Of a DNA stretch of 39,608 bases, positions 12,791-21,053 are shown in pieces. The stretch is from positions 1-39,608 of the IMG/VR virus record IMGVR_UViG_3300025301_000033; one strand, given 5' to 3'. The translations under genes were made by a program, and so were the position numbers. The notes below the pieces were generated by a model, which saw only the letters and a list, made by a program, of their open reading frames with translations, was not told where the DNA came from and made no database searches. How positions within the stretch are numbered: the first letter of the stretch is position 1; each line of letters opens with the position of its first letter. This DNA is from a virus.

Positions 12791-12828
12791 TTGATTTGTA
12801 TTATATCATATGTTATAATACGAGTCAA
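12791..12828. promoter_or_regulatory. Near-palindromic bidirectional promoter
   Basis: Rightward: TTGATT (12791-12796), 17 bases, TATAAT (12814-12819). Leftward: TTGACT (12823-12828 on the other strand), 17 bases, TATAAT (12800-12805). The two promoters overlap almost fully around a CATATG centre (12807-12812); 16 of 19 base pairs of the 38-base element are symmetric. It should launch the SNF2-like helicase to the right and the replication operon to the left. Polymerase probably cannot occupy both at once. Confidence 0.8.
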
Positions 12829-12842
12829 CATTAGAAATAGGA

Positions 12843-14282
12843 ATGTACAAATTTAAAACAGAGCCATACGAGCATCAAAAGGATGCACTAAAAAAATGCT
12901 GGAACAAGGAGTCATTTGCAGTGTTCGCAGAAATGGGAACAGGCAAGACCAAGATAGCGTTGGACAACGCTTGCATATTATACAACAAGGGAAAGATTGA
13001 TCGTGTTCTTGTGATAGCTCCCAAGGGAGCCTACATGACATGGGTGGAACAAGAAATTCCAGCACACGTTCCGGATTATATAGAAAAGAAAGTACTCGCC
13101 TGGAAACAGTCCACGAGCCAGAAATACAAAGCGCAATTGAAGGACATAATGGATATTCAGGATTATAAATTAAAAATTATGGTCATGAACGTGGAAGCTT
13201 TTTCCACGAAAAAAGGGACTGACTTTGCCAGATTATTCCTGATTGGTCGTTCAATGATGATCGTGGATGAAAGCACTACCATAAAAAATCCACAGGCAAA
13301 AAGAACCAAATCAATATTGAAATTGGGAAAGGATACCAAATACAGAAGAATACTGACTGGATCCCCAGTTACCCGGTCGCCCATGGATCTCTGGTCACAG
13401 ATGGATTTCCTGAACCCGGAAATACTGGAGCAATCAAGCTATTATGCATTCAGGACTCGCTATGCAATCATGGTCACGTCAAATGCAGCCGGCGGAACGC
13501 ATACATACCAGCGTATCGTCAAGTTTCAGAACCTAAAGCAACTGGGGGAGCTAGTAGCACCCCATTCATACCGCATATTGAAGAAGGACTGTCTTGACTT
13601 ACCAGATAAGGTATATACCAAACGTGAGATAGAATTAAGTGATGAACAAAAAGAGGCGTATGTGGATATGAAAGCTAACGCTATAGCTACCCTTAAAGGG
13701 CAATCCATGACTGCAGTTAACGTCCTTACCCAACTGATAAGGCTTCACCAGATAACGTGCGGTCATATGAAAACAGATGCCGGCCATACCATAGATCTTA
13801 GAAGCAACAGAATAGATGAACTAATGCAGATTTTGGGTGAGACAACCGGAAAGGTGATTATATGGGCAAATTACATACATGACATTGAAAAGATTGAAGC
13901 TAATATAGCCTTAAGCGATTTCGGAGCAGATTCTCTGTGCACTTATTACGGCGCAACACCAGCCGATAAAAGGCAGGAATGCATCCGAAAGTTCCAGGAC
14001 CCAGATTCAAAGGTAAGATTTTTTATTGGTAACACCCAAACTGGCGGATACGGTATTACCCTTACCGCCGCAAGCACGGTGATCTACTATTCAAACAATT
14101 ATGATCTGGAAAAGAGAATACAGTCAGAGGATCGTGCTCACCGCATAGGGCAGAAGAACAAGGTACTGTACATTGATCTAATGTCAAAAGGGACTGTGGA
14201 TGAAAAAATCATACAGTCCCTTCGAAGCAAGGTTAACATCGCCAAAGAAATCAGTGGCGAGGAACTTATTGCTTGGATTTAA
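12843..14282 (+). CDS. SNF2-like SF2 helicase/ATPase
   Basis: In this 479-residue protein, Walker A EMGTGKT lies at 30-36, motif II DEST at 142-145, motif III TGSP at 172-175 and motif VI RAHRIGQ at 431-437, as in SNF2-type SF2 ATPases. It is about the minimal size for two RecA-like lobes. Such phage enzymes occur with AEP primases in marine phages and may remodel protein-DNA complexes or help replication start. It is the only rightward gene in this half, driven by the bidirectional promoter. Its last 17 bases overlap hsp20 tail to tail. Confidence 0.93.
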   Translation: MYKFKTEPYEHQKDALKKCWNKESFAVFAEMGTGKTKIALDNACILYNKGKIDRVLVIAPKGAYMTWVEQEIPAHVPDYIEKKVLAWKQSTSQKYKAQLKDIMDIQDYKLKIMVMNVEAFSTKKGTDFARLFLIGRSMMIVDESTTIKNPQAKRTKSILKLGKDTKYRRILTGSPVTRSPMDLWSQMDFLNPEILEQSSYYAFRTRYAIMVTSNAAGGTHTYQRIVKFQNLKQLGELVAPHSYRILKKDCLDLPDKVYTKREIELSDEQKEAYVDMKANAIATLKGQSMTAVNVLTQLIRLHQITCGHMKTDAGHTIDLRSNRIDELMQILGETTGKVIIWANYIHDIEKIEANIALSDFGADSLCTYYGATPADKRQECIRKFQDPDSKVRFFIGNTQTGGYGITLTAASTVIYYSNNYDLEKRIQSEDRAHRIGQKNKVLYIDLMSKGTVDEKIIQSLRSKVNIAKEISGEELIAWI

Positions 14283-14664
14283 TTTTTATTTGTTTTGGTT
14301 TTTCGGATTCCGGAATTTCCCGTTTATAAGTAACTTTAAGAAGTCCATCCTTTAGCTCCGCTCCATTAATCATAATGTGTTCATGAAGCTGGAATTTTTT
14401 GATAAAACTCCTATCAGAAATTCCTTTATGCCAAAAATCTTCTGAGGTTTTTTCTTCTTTACACCCAGAAACATGTAAAGTTTGCTCTTTTACTTCAACT
14501 TTCAAATCTTTCTCAGCGAACCCTGCAACAGCAAATTCAATGACGCCTAAGTCATCTTTTTCTTTAATGTTGTATGGGGGATAAGTTGAGACTCTTTTGA
14601 AACCGTCAAAAAAGTCGTTGTGGAAACCAAGAAAATGGTTACGTATAATATCTAGCTCGTTCAT
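14266..14664 (-). CDS. hsp20: Hsp20-family small heat shock protein
   Basis: The 132-residue product has an alpha-crystallin domain: YPPYNI at the N-terminal edge (28-33), AVAGF (45-49), and the family mark AELKDGLL (102-109). The C-terminal I-x-I motif IKI (126-128) mediates oligomer assembly. These ATP-independent chaperones hold unfolding proteins. Phage versions, known in cyanophages and other marine phages, may assist virion or host protein folding. AGGAGG lies just before the ATG. It may be transcribed by late read-through and by its own promoter near 14720-14747. Confidence 0.95.
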   Translation of the reverse strand: MNELDIIRNHFLGFHNDFFDGFKRVSTYPPYNIKEKDDLGVIEFAVAGFAEKDLKVEVKEQTLHVSGCKEEKTSEDFWHKGISDRSFIKKFQLHEHIMINGAELKDGLLKVTYKREIPESEKPKQIKIKSKQ

Positions 14665-14718
14665 ATGTACCTCCTATTAAAGCAAGATTTAGCAGGACCC
14701 ATTACGGCATCCTAGGTA

Positions 14719-15387
14719 CTATATAACACTTTCTGAATATTTTTCAAGTCTTTTCATGAAGGAATCTGATGCCCTCGTGAAATTCTCACCATCAAGCTCG
14801 AATCGCTGAAACAGCATTCCCCTGGAACACATCAGCACTACTCCTTGGTCAATTTCCGTTCCAAAGAGGTGGTTATGTGCCTGGGCATAGGCGGCGAGCT
14901 GCATGAGGTAATCCTGTACCCACTCTCTCTTCTTGGGCTTGTTTGTCTGCTTAAAGTCGATAATGGCAGGCCTTCCCTTATATAGTCCAACCATGTCAGT
15001 AGTCCCAGCGTACTTGCCAGGCAAATACAGATGAACTTCAGAACCCCATACCTCGTCAACATCCTTCAATCCCTCCTCTATTATCTTTTTCGCCATCAGC
15101 TCCGCTTGCACGCCAACGTCCGTGAGATCCTTGTATGGTTTTCCGTTCACATAATGTTCTATGTATAGGTGGAGCGCGGTTCCAATCTGGGCCGCGTCCG
15201 TCATAATTTTTTCGGCTTTTTTCTCCCCCACGCGCTTTCGCCATGCGTGAAGGCCACTCTTGTCCTTTGTCTTGGAGAGGACTGAGGTTACGGACGGTAA
15301 ACTTTCCCCGTCGGGTGTAAGGTATATTCTATATTCTCCGTCTTGCCTCTTGAGAGAGGCGTAGTCATACTTCTTTATAAATTTCAC
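14719..15387 (-). CDS. PD-(D/E)XK nuclease, Cas4/RecB-like exonuclease
   Basis: The frame extends further upstream, but that part lies inside the neighbouring gene and looks non-conserved. I choose the GTG at 15385-15387, giving 222 residues starting KFIKKYDY. Nuclease motifs are in order: GTALH (His73), GSEVH (Glu117), GTTDM (Asp131), IDFKQ (Asp144, Lys146) and QLAAYA (Gln163, Tyr167). This is the RecB/Cas4 pattern of an exonuclease acting on DNA ends, for recombination, replication or host DNA breakdown. An extended -10 sits directly before the start, so the message may be leaderless. An earlier start is possible. Confidence 0.88.
   Translation of the reverse strand: MKFIKKYDYASLKRQDGEYRIYLTPDGESLPSVTSVLSKTKDKSGLHAWRKRVGEKKAEKIMTDAAQIGTALHLYIEHYVNGKPYKDLTDVGVQAELMAKKIIEEGLKDVDEVWGSEVHLYLPGKYAGTTDMVGLYKGRPAIIDFKQTNKPKKREWVQDYLMQLAAYAQAHNHLFGTEIDQGVVLMCSRGMLFQRFELDGENFTRASDSFMKRLEKYSESVI
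14720..14747 (-). promoter_or_regulatory. Possible promoter for hsp20
   Basis: On the minus strand, TTGAAA (14742-14747) and TATATA (14720-14725) are separated by 16 bases. They lie within the last codons of the nuclease gene, about 55 bases upstream of the hsp20 ATG. The match is moderate and no experimental support can be seen. Confidence 0.35.
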
Positions 15388-15393
15388 GCATGC

Positions 15394-15402
15394 ATTATAG
15401 CA
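15394..15402 (-). promoter_or_regulatory. Extended -10 element before the nuclease gene
   Basis: TGCTATAAT on the minus strand is a perfect extended -10 (TG, one base, TATAAT), but the -35 region is poor. The predicted start falls at or next to the GTG of the nuclease gene. It lies at the very end of the upstream virion gene. Confidence 0.45.
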
Positions 15403-16324
15403 CAAGTGAGACCAATCCGCCAGTGTTATAATTGTATCCAGGAGGCCCTTGATTTGGATATCTATGGGGGTGTTGATCATGCTGGAGGAAAGCCCCAGTA
15501 TGCTTACCAGGAAGCATGCCGGCACGCTCTGCTTCATGTTTAGCGGTCCTCATCAAGTTTCCTCCCCATCCAAGTTCTTTTTGACCCATATTTCCTACCA
15601 TCTCATAAGCATTCCGCACTGTTTGTGGGTTTTGACCGTACACGGCTCCTGTGGCGTATATGGGTATATGCTGTACCTCACCTGGAGAATACTGTATAGT
15701 TGCTTGACGGTTGGGGTCATAGGCTTGGTATTTATCCGTAAAAGCCTTCCATGTTTTTGATTTGCTTGGAACACCTGTATCTCTCCCCGTAAACCAGTGT
15801 TTTTTATTTTCTCTAATCCCTAAGTACTGATCCCACAATGGATGCTTATACTCGTGCCTGTAGACGTCGGAGATAAAGCTCTGAAGAGACCCCTTACTTG
15901 GATCCCAATCACCAATTATCTCGCTTAAATTAATATCCATTCTAGTCCTTGGATCATCATCAGGATCAAAGGGGTCATCGACATCCACTTGCCCCCAATA
16001 ACGGTTTCCTTCTGGGGATTCTTTCAATCTTCCTTTCTTTTGCTCCTCATCATAGAGGTATCTCATGGGTCCTTCCATGGTGTGCTTTCTTAATCCCATG
16101 AGGGCCATCTCATCATAATCATAGAGTGATGTACCCAATCCTTCCATCAGTTTCGATCGTTCAGTAGCACTAAGTTCATCGGAAGGTTTTCCATACATGA
16201 TGTCATCGTACATGTCCTGTTCGAACTCGATGTCACCCAGTCCGGCTTGCAATAGCCAGTCTGGGTCGTTGTATAAATGATCTATGACAGATGAACTACT
16301 GAGATTTGAGGTTCTGTTTGCCAT
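15395..16324 (-). CDS. Virion-region protein with HExxH metallopeptidase-like motif
   Basis: The product has 309 residues. SDVYRHEYKHPLW near 152-164 contains His157-Glu158-x-x-His161, the zinc site of gluzincin or metzincin peptidases. An acidic stretch (VDVDDPFDPDDDP, 113-125) precedes it. The end YNYNTGGLVSLVL resembles Gly-Gly-Leu tails of phage structural proteins. The start overlaps the previous stop (TAATG), with GGAGG upstream. If the motif is real, it may cleave a virion or host protein; HExxH also arises by chance, and the third ligand is not identified. Confidence 0.85.
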   Translation of the reverse strand: MANRTSNLSSSSVIDHLYNDPDWLLQAGLGDIEFEQDMYDDIMYGKPSDELSATERSKLMEGLGTSLYDYDEMALMGLRKHTMEGPMRYLYDEEQKKGRLKESPEGNRYWGQVDVDDPFDPDDDPRTRMDINLSEIIGDWDPSKGSLQSFISDVYRHEYKHPLWDQYLGIRENKKHWFTGRDTGVPSKSKTWKAFTDKYQAYDPNRQATIQYSPGEVQHIPIYATGAVYGQNPQTVRNAYEMVGNMGQKELGWGGNLMRTAKHEAERAGMLPGKHTGAFLQHDQHPHRYPNQGPPGYNYNTGGLVSLVL

Positions 16325-16875
16325 TATCTCTTACCTCCAGGAAATGGTATCACGTTGGCCCCACTCGCCGCGTCCTGCCTTCGCTGTCTCGCGAGGGCGA
16401 TCATGTATTTCTCGTAGTCGGTGAGTCCACGCACGCGCATGTTTCTTTTCGCCATCTGCGCGATCGCGTTCTGTGCCAGCTCGTCCACGTATTCCTGTCC
16501 CCCGAACTCACCCCAGTAGGTCCTTCCCGCCTCGTTCATCTTGGCGTACTCATCTGGGTTCGCGCGGTACCAGTTGATGAGGTCCTTTGTCGTTCTTTCA
16601 CTGTTGAGTCTCGCCTTCATCGTCTGCATTATTCCGCTGTAGGGCGTCGCCTTGTTCTCCGGTGTTACATACTTTGACGCGTTTCGCAGAAGCCCTTCCG
16701 CCGCACCCATCCTTGATGAAAGCGCCACTCCATAAGGATACCACGCTTCATACGCGGTTTCATTCTTCAATGTCTGGACGTGACGGTCCTTTGGATATTG
16801 CTTAGCTATGGCAAGGACGCGACGCATCGCCTCCTTGCCATACTTTTTGCCGATCAGTGATAGTACTCCGTACAT
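16324..16875 (-). CDS. Hypothetical protein of the late operon
   Basis: This 183-residue protein is basic, helical and rich in Ala and Arg, starting MYGVLSLIGKKYGKEAMRRV and ending NVIPFPGGKR. It has no membrane segment or known catalytic motif. GGGGAGA precedes the ATG. The position between an XhlA-like gene and the HExxH gene suggests a virion or lysis accessory role, but nothing specific is visible. Confidence 0.85.
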   Translation of the reverse strand: MYGVLSLIGKKYGKEAMRRVLAIAKQYPKDRHVQTLKNETAYEAWYPYGVALSSRMGAAEGLLRNASKYVTPENKATPYSGIMQTMKARLNSERTTKDLINWYRANPDEYAKMNEAGRTYWGEFGGQEYVDELAQNAIAQMAKRNMRVRGLTDYEKYMIALARQRRQDAASGANVIPFPGGKR

Positions 16876-16894
16876 TCTCCCCCCAAGCGGCCCC

Positions 16895-17095
16895 CTATCC
16901 TATTAAACCTGTGTAAACTGCCCTCAACAACAACCCCAAGACCATGAACGAAACCATCCAGACAATCTTAAAGATCGTATCAATCTTGGAACTCATGTGT
17001 GTAATATGATTGTCCAGCTTCTGATGGATCAACCGAAGCTCTCCCTCAATCCTGATGATGTCCTCGCGGTTCGCTGTTATTTTTTCTTCGGCCAT
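16895..17095 (-). CDS. XhlA-like coiled-coil membrane protein, possible lysis accessory
   Basis: The ATG whose A overlaps the preceding stop (TAATG) is used, giving 66 residues. The N-terminal 40 residues form an amphipathic coiled coil (DIIRIEGELRLIHQKLDNH), and the C-terminal part is one membrane helix (IVWMVSFMVLGLLLRAVYTG). This layout matches the haemolysin XhlA family found with holins in phage lysis modules. No endolysin is seen nearby, so membrane or tail-injection roles remain open. Confidence 0.8.
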   Translation of the reverse strand: MAEEKITANREDIIRIEGELRLIHQKLDNHITHMSSKIDTIFKIVWMVSFMVLGLLLRAVYTGLIG

Positions 17096-17634
17096 TACCA
17101 ATTAGTCCCCCAATTTATGTAAGCATTGTAATCTTCATCATCAATATCATATCCACCGCCAAATCCTAAAGTTCCACCCCATAAATTTTTATCAAAATCA
17201 TAGCCAATTTGTTGATCATTTATGTCAACATCAGGGAAAAAAGGATCAAATTGACTGTAAATGTTTTTCATTTTATTAACTGCAGGACTGTTTGCCATTG
17301 CCAACATAAGACCTGAATTATTTCGAGGTTGATCTGCCTTGACATTCCAGAAGGAACCTTCGCCGCCACCAACATTATTTTGATACCAAGGGGGTAAGTT
17401 TGGATCTCTATTTCTAAGTAAACCTTCACCTGGAGGTGTTTCATCCCTGATCAGTCTGTCAATGACTCCAGGAGCCTGTTGTAAATGTCTTAAAAAATCT
17501 AAATCCATACCAGGCGAAGACCTAATAGTATTATCCTGAAGTATGCGTTCAATTTCAGTTGGTCCTGCACGGTCATATCCAATGTTTGGTCTGTCAACTC
17601 TTGGTTGTAATTTTTGTCTCTCTCTTGGTGGCAT
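17095..17634 (-). CDS. Hypothetical virion-region protein with PNIGYDRAGP motif
   Basis: The 179-residue product is rich in Asp, Asn, Gly and Pro. The N-terminus holds RPNIGYDRAGP (residues 15-25), a motif that recurs in the 195-residue gene product at 25969-26556. The rest includes GGGEGSFW and an acidic, Gly-rich tail. Both ends overlap neighbouring genes as TAATG. It is probably a minor virion or assembly protein; I do not recognise a family. Confidence 0.82.
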   Translation of the reverse strand: MPPRERQKLQPRVDRPNIGYDRAGPTEIERILQDNTIRSSPGMDLDFLRHLQQAPGVIDRLIRDETPPGEGLLRNRDPNLPPWYQNNVGGGEGSFWNVKADQPRNNSGLMLAMANSPAVNKMKNIYSQFDPFFPDVDINDQQIGYDFDKNLWGGTLGFGGGYDIDDEDYNAYINWGTNW

Positions 17635-20600
17635 TATAATACTCCCATTATTCCCTTGTTCTGTGCATTCTGAAAAGGATTGTCATTGATTCCTGTCTGT
17701 ATGTCCGTGTACTTTCCCTGATTGTTCATCACGGGGTTCATCTCCATCAGTCCGCCTCCGGCAGCATACTGTGTTCCGCCGCCGTACTGCGCAGCCAACG
17801 CCGCGTCAGTGTTTCCTGTATACAACGCTCCAGCTGCCGCCGGATTCATTGTCGGATTGCTCATTATTGAAGCGCCAACACGTGATGTGTCATACGCTCC
17901 TCCCGCCGCCTCAGGCGCGTAGTCAACCGCTCCTTCCGGTGCCCCAATTTTTGGACTTAGGAGAGACGGTGTTGGATCTATATCAGCTCCCTTTTTAATA
18001 GCATCATATCCTGCTCCAAGCGTGTCAAGCGGATTCATGACAGCCTCGCCCACTCTGGCGCCAGTTGTCAGTAAGGCATCCTTGGCTTTTTCATTGAATG
18101 TTTGTGCCTGCTGGAATCTTTGTCCTGACTGGTCAAACATTTTTTGATCTTCCTCAAGTTCATGCAAATCACGGTCAAACGCAATCCATTCCTCCGGGTA
18201 CATACGAACCAGTCTGGCAAAGTTTGCAAGCCTAATTGTCTCCGGCAGGTTTGCATCTACCATGTTTTTAAGTACCCTGTGCGATACTGGATTGGTTAGA
18301 ACCTTTCCGCCATAGTTGATCATGAACGCCGCGGCACTCATCATCAACGGTCCAATTCCTATAAGGGTGCCAGCCTCGGCGGCTCCTTTTCCCATCGCTC
18401 CTGGACCCAATGCCGCACCAGGAATAAACGCTCTTACAGCTGACCTAGTGGAACCCATGACTGCACGACGCATCATGAACTTCGCTCCGCTAGGAACGCC
18501 GTTCTCGAAAAGCTTCGCGAGAACCATTGATAGGTCATCAAAGTCCTTCTGGGTTGGCATCTTTGTTCTTTCTCCCCTTATGAATCCTTCCGGCAATTCC
18601 TCGCCGAAGATTTCCTTCAGTCCCTTGCCAACTCCCGTTTCATATACCTGGTCATCAAAATGGGTCCATCCAACTCCAGGCTCCCAAATCCTGAGCTTTG
18701 TTACTTCCGGTGACTCATCAAGCGCGTGACTGAACAGTGATTTTAACTTGGATCCTTCCTTTCCAAGTCCAAGTCCGGCCCTGAATCCTGCCGCGTCAAA
18801 ATATTGCAGTCCTTCCTTTTCAACAATGGATGCATTGAACAGGTCATCAACGTATGTTCCTAATCCGTTGTGGTATCCACGGTCGCCCACAATTCTTCTG
18901 ATTGCAGCCAGTTCCGCCTTTCCGTCTATGGCATGTGCCTTTGATGCATTAATAATGGTATCAAATAGAGTATGAGAAGCACGTGTTGTACTGTTGTCAA
19001 GAATAATGTTGAATCCCCTTTGCTTTACTTCCCCTCTCGCCGCTGTCTTGCCAACATTCGTTCCCCAAAGCATCAGCCCTGAAGAGACAAACTTGTCATA
19101 CTCATCAAACGCCTTGGCAATATCCGGGTATCCCATTTTTTCAAGGGATGCTACATCATTCTCCCACGCCTTCATAAGGCGTGAAATGTCATCCGCATAG
19201 GTGGTCTTCGCCAGTACCTTGTCCTTGAGTGGAGCCAGCAAGTCATTGATCTGCTCGCGAAGCCCTTTCATTTGATGCACGTCTAGCATTGCGTGCGCCC
19301 TTCCTTCGCCAACAGGTTTTATTATTTGTTTTTCCAGGAAGTCGATCAGCTTGTTTCTTACTTCCGATGGGATTATTTCTCCTCCAGGGTCAAGCTGAAG
19401 CTTCTCCCTGTATTCCCTTAGCGTCTGTTTTGCAACGTTGACCAGATTCTCATTGGAGAATCCCTTGCCCATGCCTTCCGCCGCCTCAGTGAATCCCTTC
19501 TCCAGTGTCTTTGCCTGTGCTATGAATCCCTTTAAGTTCTGTGATGCTAGGAAGTCCCAGCTCTCCAGCATCTCGTCAAGGTGTCCGTATGGTGCAAATC
19601 CACCAATCATTTTTCTCATGACTCCATCAATGTAGAAGTCACTCTGTTTTGCCATGTTGTTCTTTATGCTGATTCCGAACAGCGGTGCTGGGGATAGCAT
19701 TGAGGTTATCTTTCCACCCAAAGTTCCACCAACCATTTGCCTTCCAACCATTGTTCCGGCAATCTCAGTTGGATCAGGCCACCATTCATTGGACCCTTTC
19801 TTGATAGGTCCTGGTGGGCCAAGCCAGTTGAGTGCCTTTGAATTGGTAGCACGCCATAGGAAATTTCCAAGTCCCAGTGGTAGGTTGAATGAAAGCTGTT
19901 CCTTTGGTACCTTCAATCCTCTTGTTGCAATCAAGTCCAGTTCATTCTGCGATGGCATCCATCGCTCAAGAACCCTTTGCTCCCCTTCCAGCAGTTCCTT
20001 TCCGCTGACAATTCCTGGCGCCTTGCTGGGCTTTTGCCTAAACATCCTGAATGGAGTGTGTCCAACTACTTTTCTTATTCCGTAATATGCCGGCCTTAAC
20101 GCGAAGAATCCAGCTGTCAGTCCCGCATCCCAGTAGGCGGCGTTGAGAGCGTTGCCTAATCTTTTCTTTTGTGTTGGCCTGTTGATTCCCTGAGGACCAA
20201 ACGTCCATGATTCAGGAACAAGCGTTGCCAGTGTGGCATCAACCAAACTCGCCTGCTTGTTTGGATCACGCATGTATCCTTTCGCCTTTCCTGCCTTGTT
20301 CATCATATCCAGCATGCCCTCGTAGCCATAGTCCGCCACGCCGACGGCCATTGCGCCACCTATGACGGCGCCAGCTGTCCTTGCAAGCCAGTTTCCTTTT
20401 GACTTTCCAAATCCCTTTGCAGCTCCTTTAAAAAATTTATCCCTTACTAATTTTTCACCCTTGACTGATCCGTATATTCCACCACCTATGTATCCCGTCA
20501 TTTCAATTGCAGGATATGGGTTAGGATTATTGGTGAACAGTCCTATATTATCACGCATGTCCAGTACTTCAGGGGACACAACGGTAAAGTCAGTCTTAGG

Positions 20601-21053
20601 ATTCAATCCCTCGTTGGCCATAATTTCATTTATTCCCTGTACAGCCAGATCAAGCTTCGATTGATCTCCGGTTTCCGTAAATCTTCTCTTCGCGGTATCC
20701 GCTATCAAGAGTGCTTGGTCACGCACACGGTCCCTCTTCTCACGGTACAGTCTAGACTCTTGCAGCTCCGCTTTTCTTTGCGCCACGTCCGCCTTGCTTT
20801 GCAGTATCCAGTTGTCCTTTCCGTATCGCCATCCAGTCTTTCCGAAAGGAATATTCCATGCGGTTCCTAAGGCCGCCATTGGTACATCAGTAAGCTTCTT
20901 CTGGAATTCCCTTCCTTTCATTATCTTTTCTTTCGCTTCAGTCTGTGGAACTCCGCCTTCAGTGGTCTCACCCTTGTATTTCTTGTACGCATTCTTGTGG
21001 TCAAGGAAAGGCTTAACTGTTGATTGAAATTTTTGTATTGATGACTGTGCCAT
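17634..21053 (-). CDS. Very large internal virion protein, candidate DNA-ejection protein
   Basis: The product has 1139 residues, mostly helical and basic at the N-terminus, with small-residue hydrophobic stretches such as RTAGAVIGGAMAVGVADYG near 225-245 and LIGIGPLMMSAAAFMINYGG near 900. It ends in a Gly/Ala-rich tail. It is third in a row of genes encoding 343, 653 and 1139 residues, recalling the three internal core (ejection) proteins of T7-like phages in number and rising size. No transglycosylase motif was recognised. The ejection role is inferred from size, order and composition, not homology. Confidence 0.88.
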   Translation of the reverse strand: MAQSSIQKFQSTVKPFLDHKNAYKKYKGETTEGGVPQTEAKEKIMKGREFQKKLTDVPMAALGTAWNIPFGKTGWRYGKDNWILQSKADVAQRKAELQESRLYREKRDRVRDQALLIADTAKRRFTETGDQSKLDLAVQGINEIMANEGLNPKTDFTVVSPEVLDMRDNIGLFTNNPNPYPAIEMTGYIGGGIYGSVKGEKLVRDKFFKGAAKGFGKSKGNWLARTAGAVIGGAMAVGVADYGYEGMLDMMNKAGKAKGYMRDPNKQASLVDATLATLVPESWTFGPQGINRPTQKKRLGNALNAAYWDAGLTAGFFALRPAYYGIRKVVGHTPFRMFRQKPSKAPGIVSGKELLEGEQRVLERWMPSQNELDLIATRGLKVPKEQLSFNLPLGLGNFLWRATNSKALNWLGPPGPIKKGSNEWWPDPTEIAGTMVGRQMVGGTLGGKITSMLSPAPLFGISIKNNMAKQSDFYIDGVMRKMIGGFAPYGHLDEMLESWDFLASQNLKGFIAQAKTLEKGFTEAAEGMGKGFSNENLVNVAKQTLREYREKLQLDPGGEIIPSEVRNKLIDFLEKQIIKPVGEGRAHAMLDVHQMKGLREQINDLLAPLKDKVLAKTTYADDISRLMKAWENDVASLEKMGYPDIAKAFDEYDKFVSSGLMLWGTNVGKTAARGEVKQRGFNIILDNSTTRASHTLFDTIINASKAHAIDGKAELAAIRRIVGDRGYHNGLGTYVDDLFNASIVEKEGLQYFDAAGFRAGLGLGKEGSKLKSLFSHALDESPEVTKLRIWEPGVGWTHFDDQVYETGVGKGLKEIFGEELPEGFIRGERTKMPTQKDFDDLSMVLAKLFENGVPSGAKFMMRRAVMGSTRSAVRAFIPGAALGPGAMGKGAAEAGTLIGIGPLMMSAAAFMINYGGKVLTNPVSHRVLKNMVDANLPETIRLANFARLVRMYPEEWIAFDRDLHELEEDQKMFDQSGQRFQQAQTFNEKAKDALLTTGARVGEAVMNPLDTLGAGYDAIKKGADIDPTPSLLSPKIGAPEGAVDYAPEAAGGAYDTSRVGASIMSNPTMNPAAAGALYTGNTDAALAAQYGGGTQYAAGGGLMEMNPVMNNQGKYTDIQTGINDNPFQNAQNKGIMGVL

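Noticed and set aside
14719-15537. Longer nuclease protein of 272 residues from the first in-frame ATG
   Set aside because: The extra 50 residues overlap the end of the HExxH gene, carry no nuclease motif and lack a ribosome binding site; the GTG at 15387 fits the domain start better.
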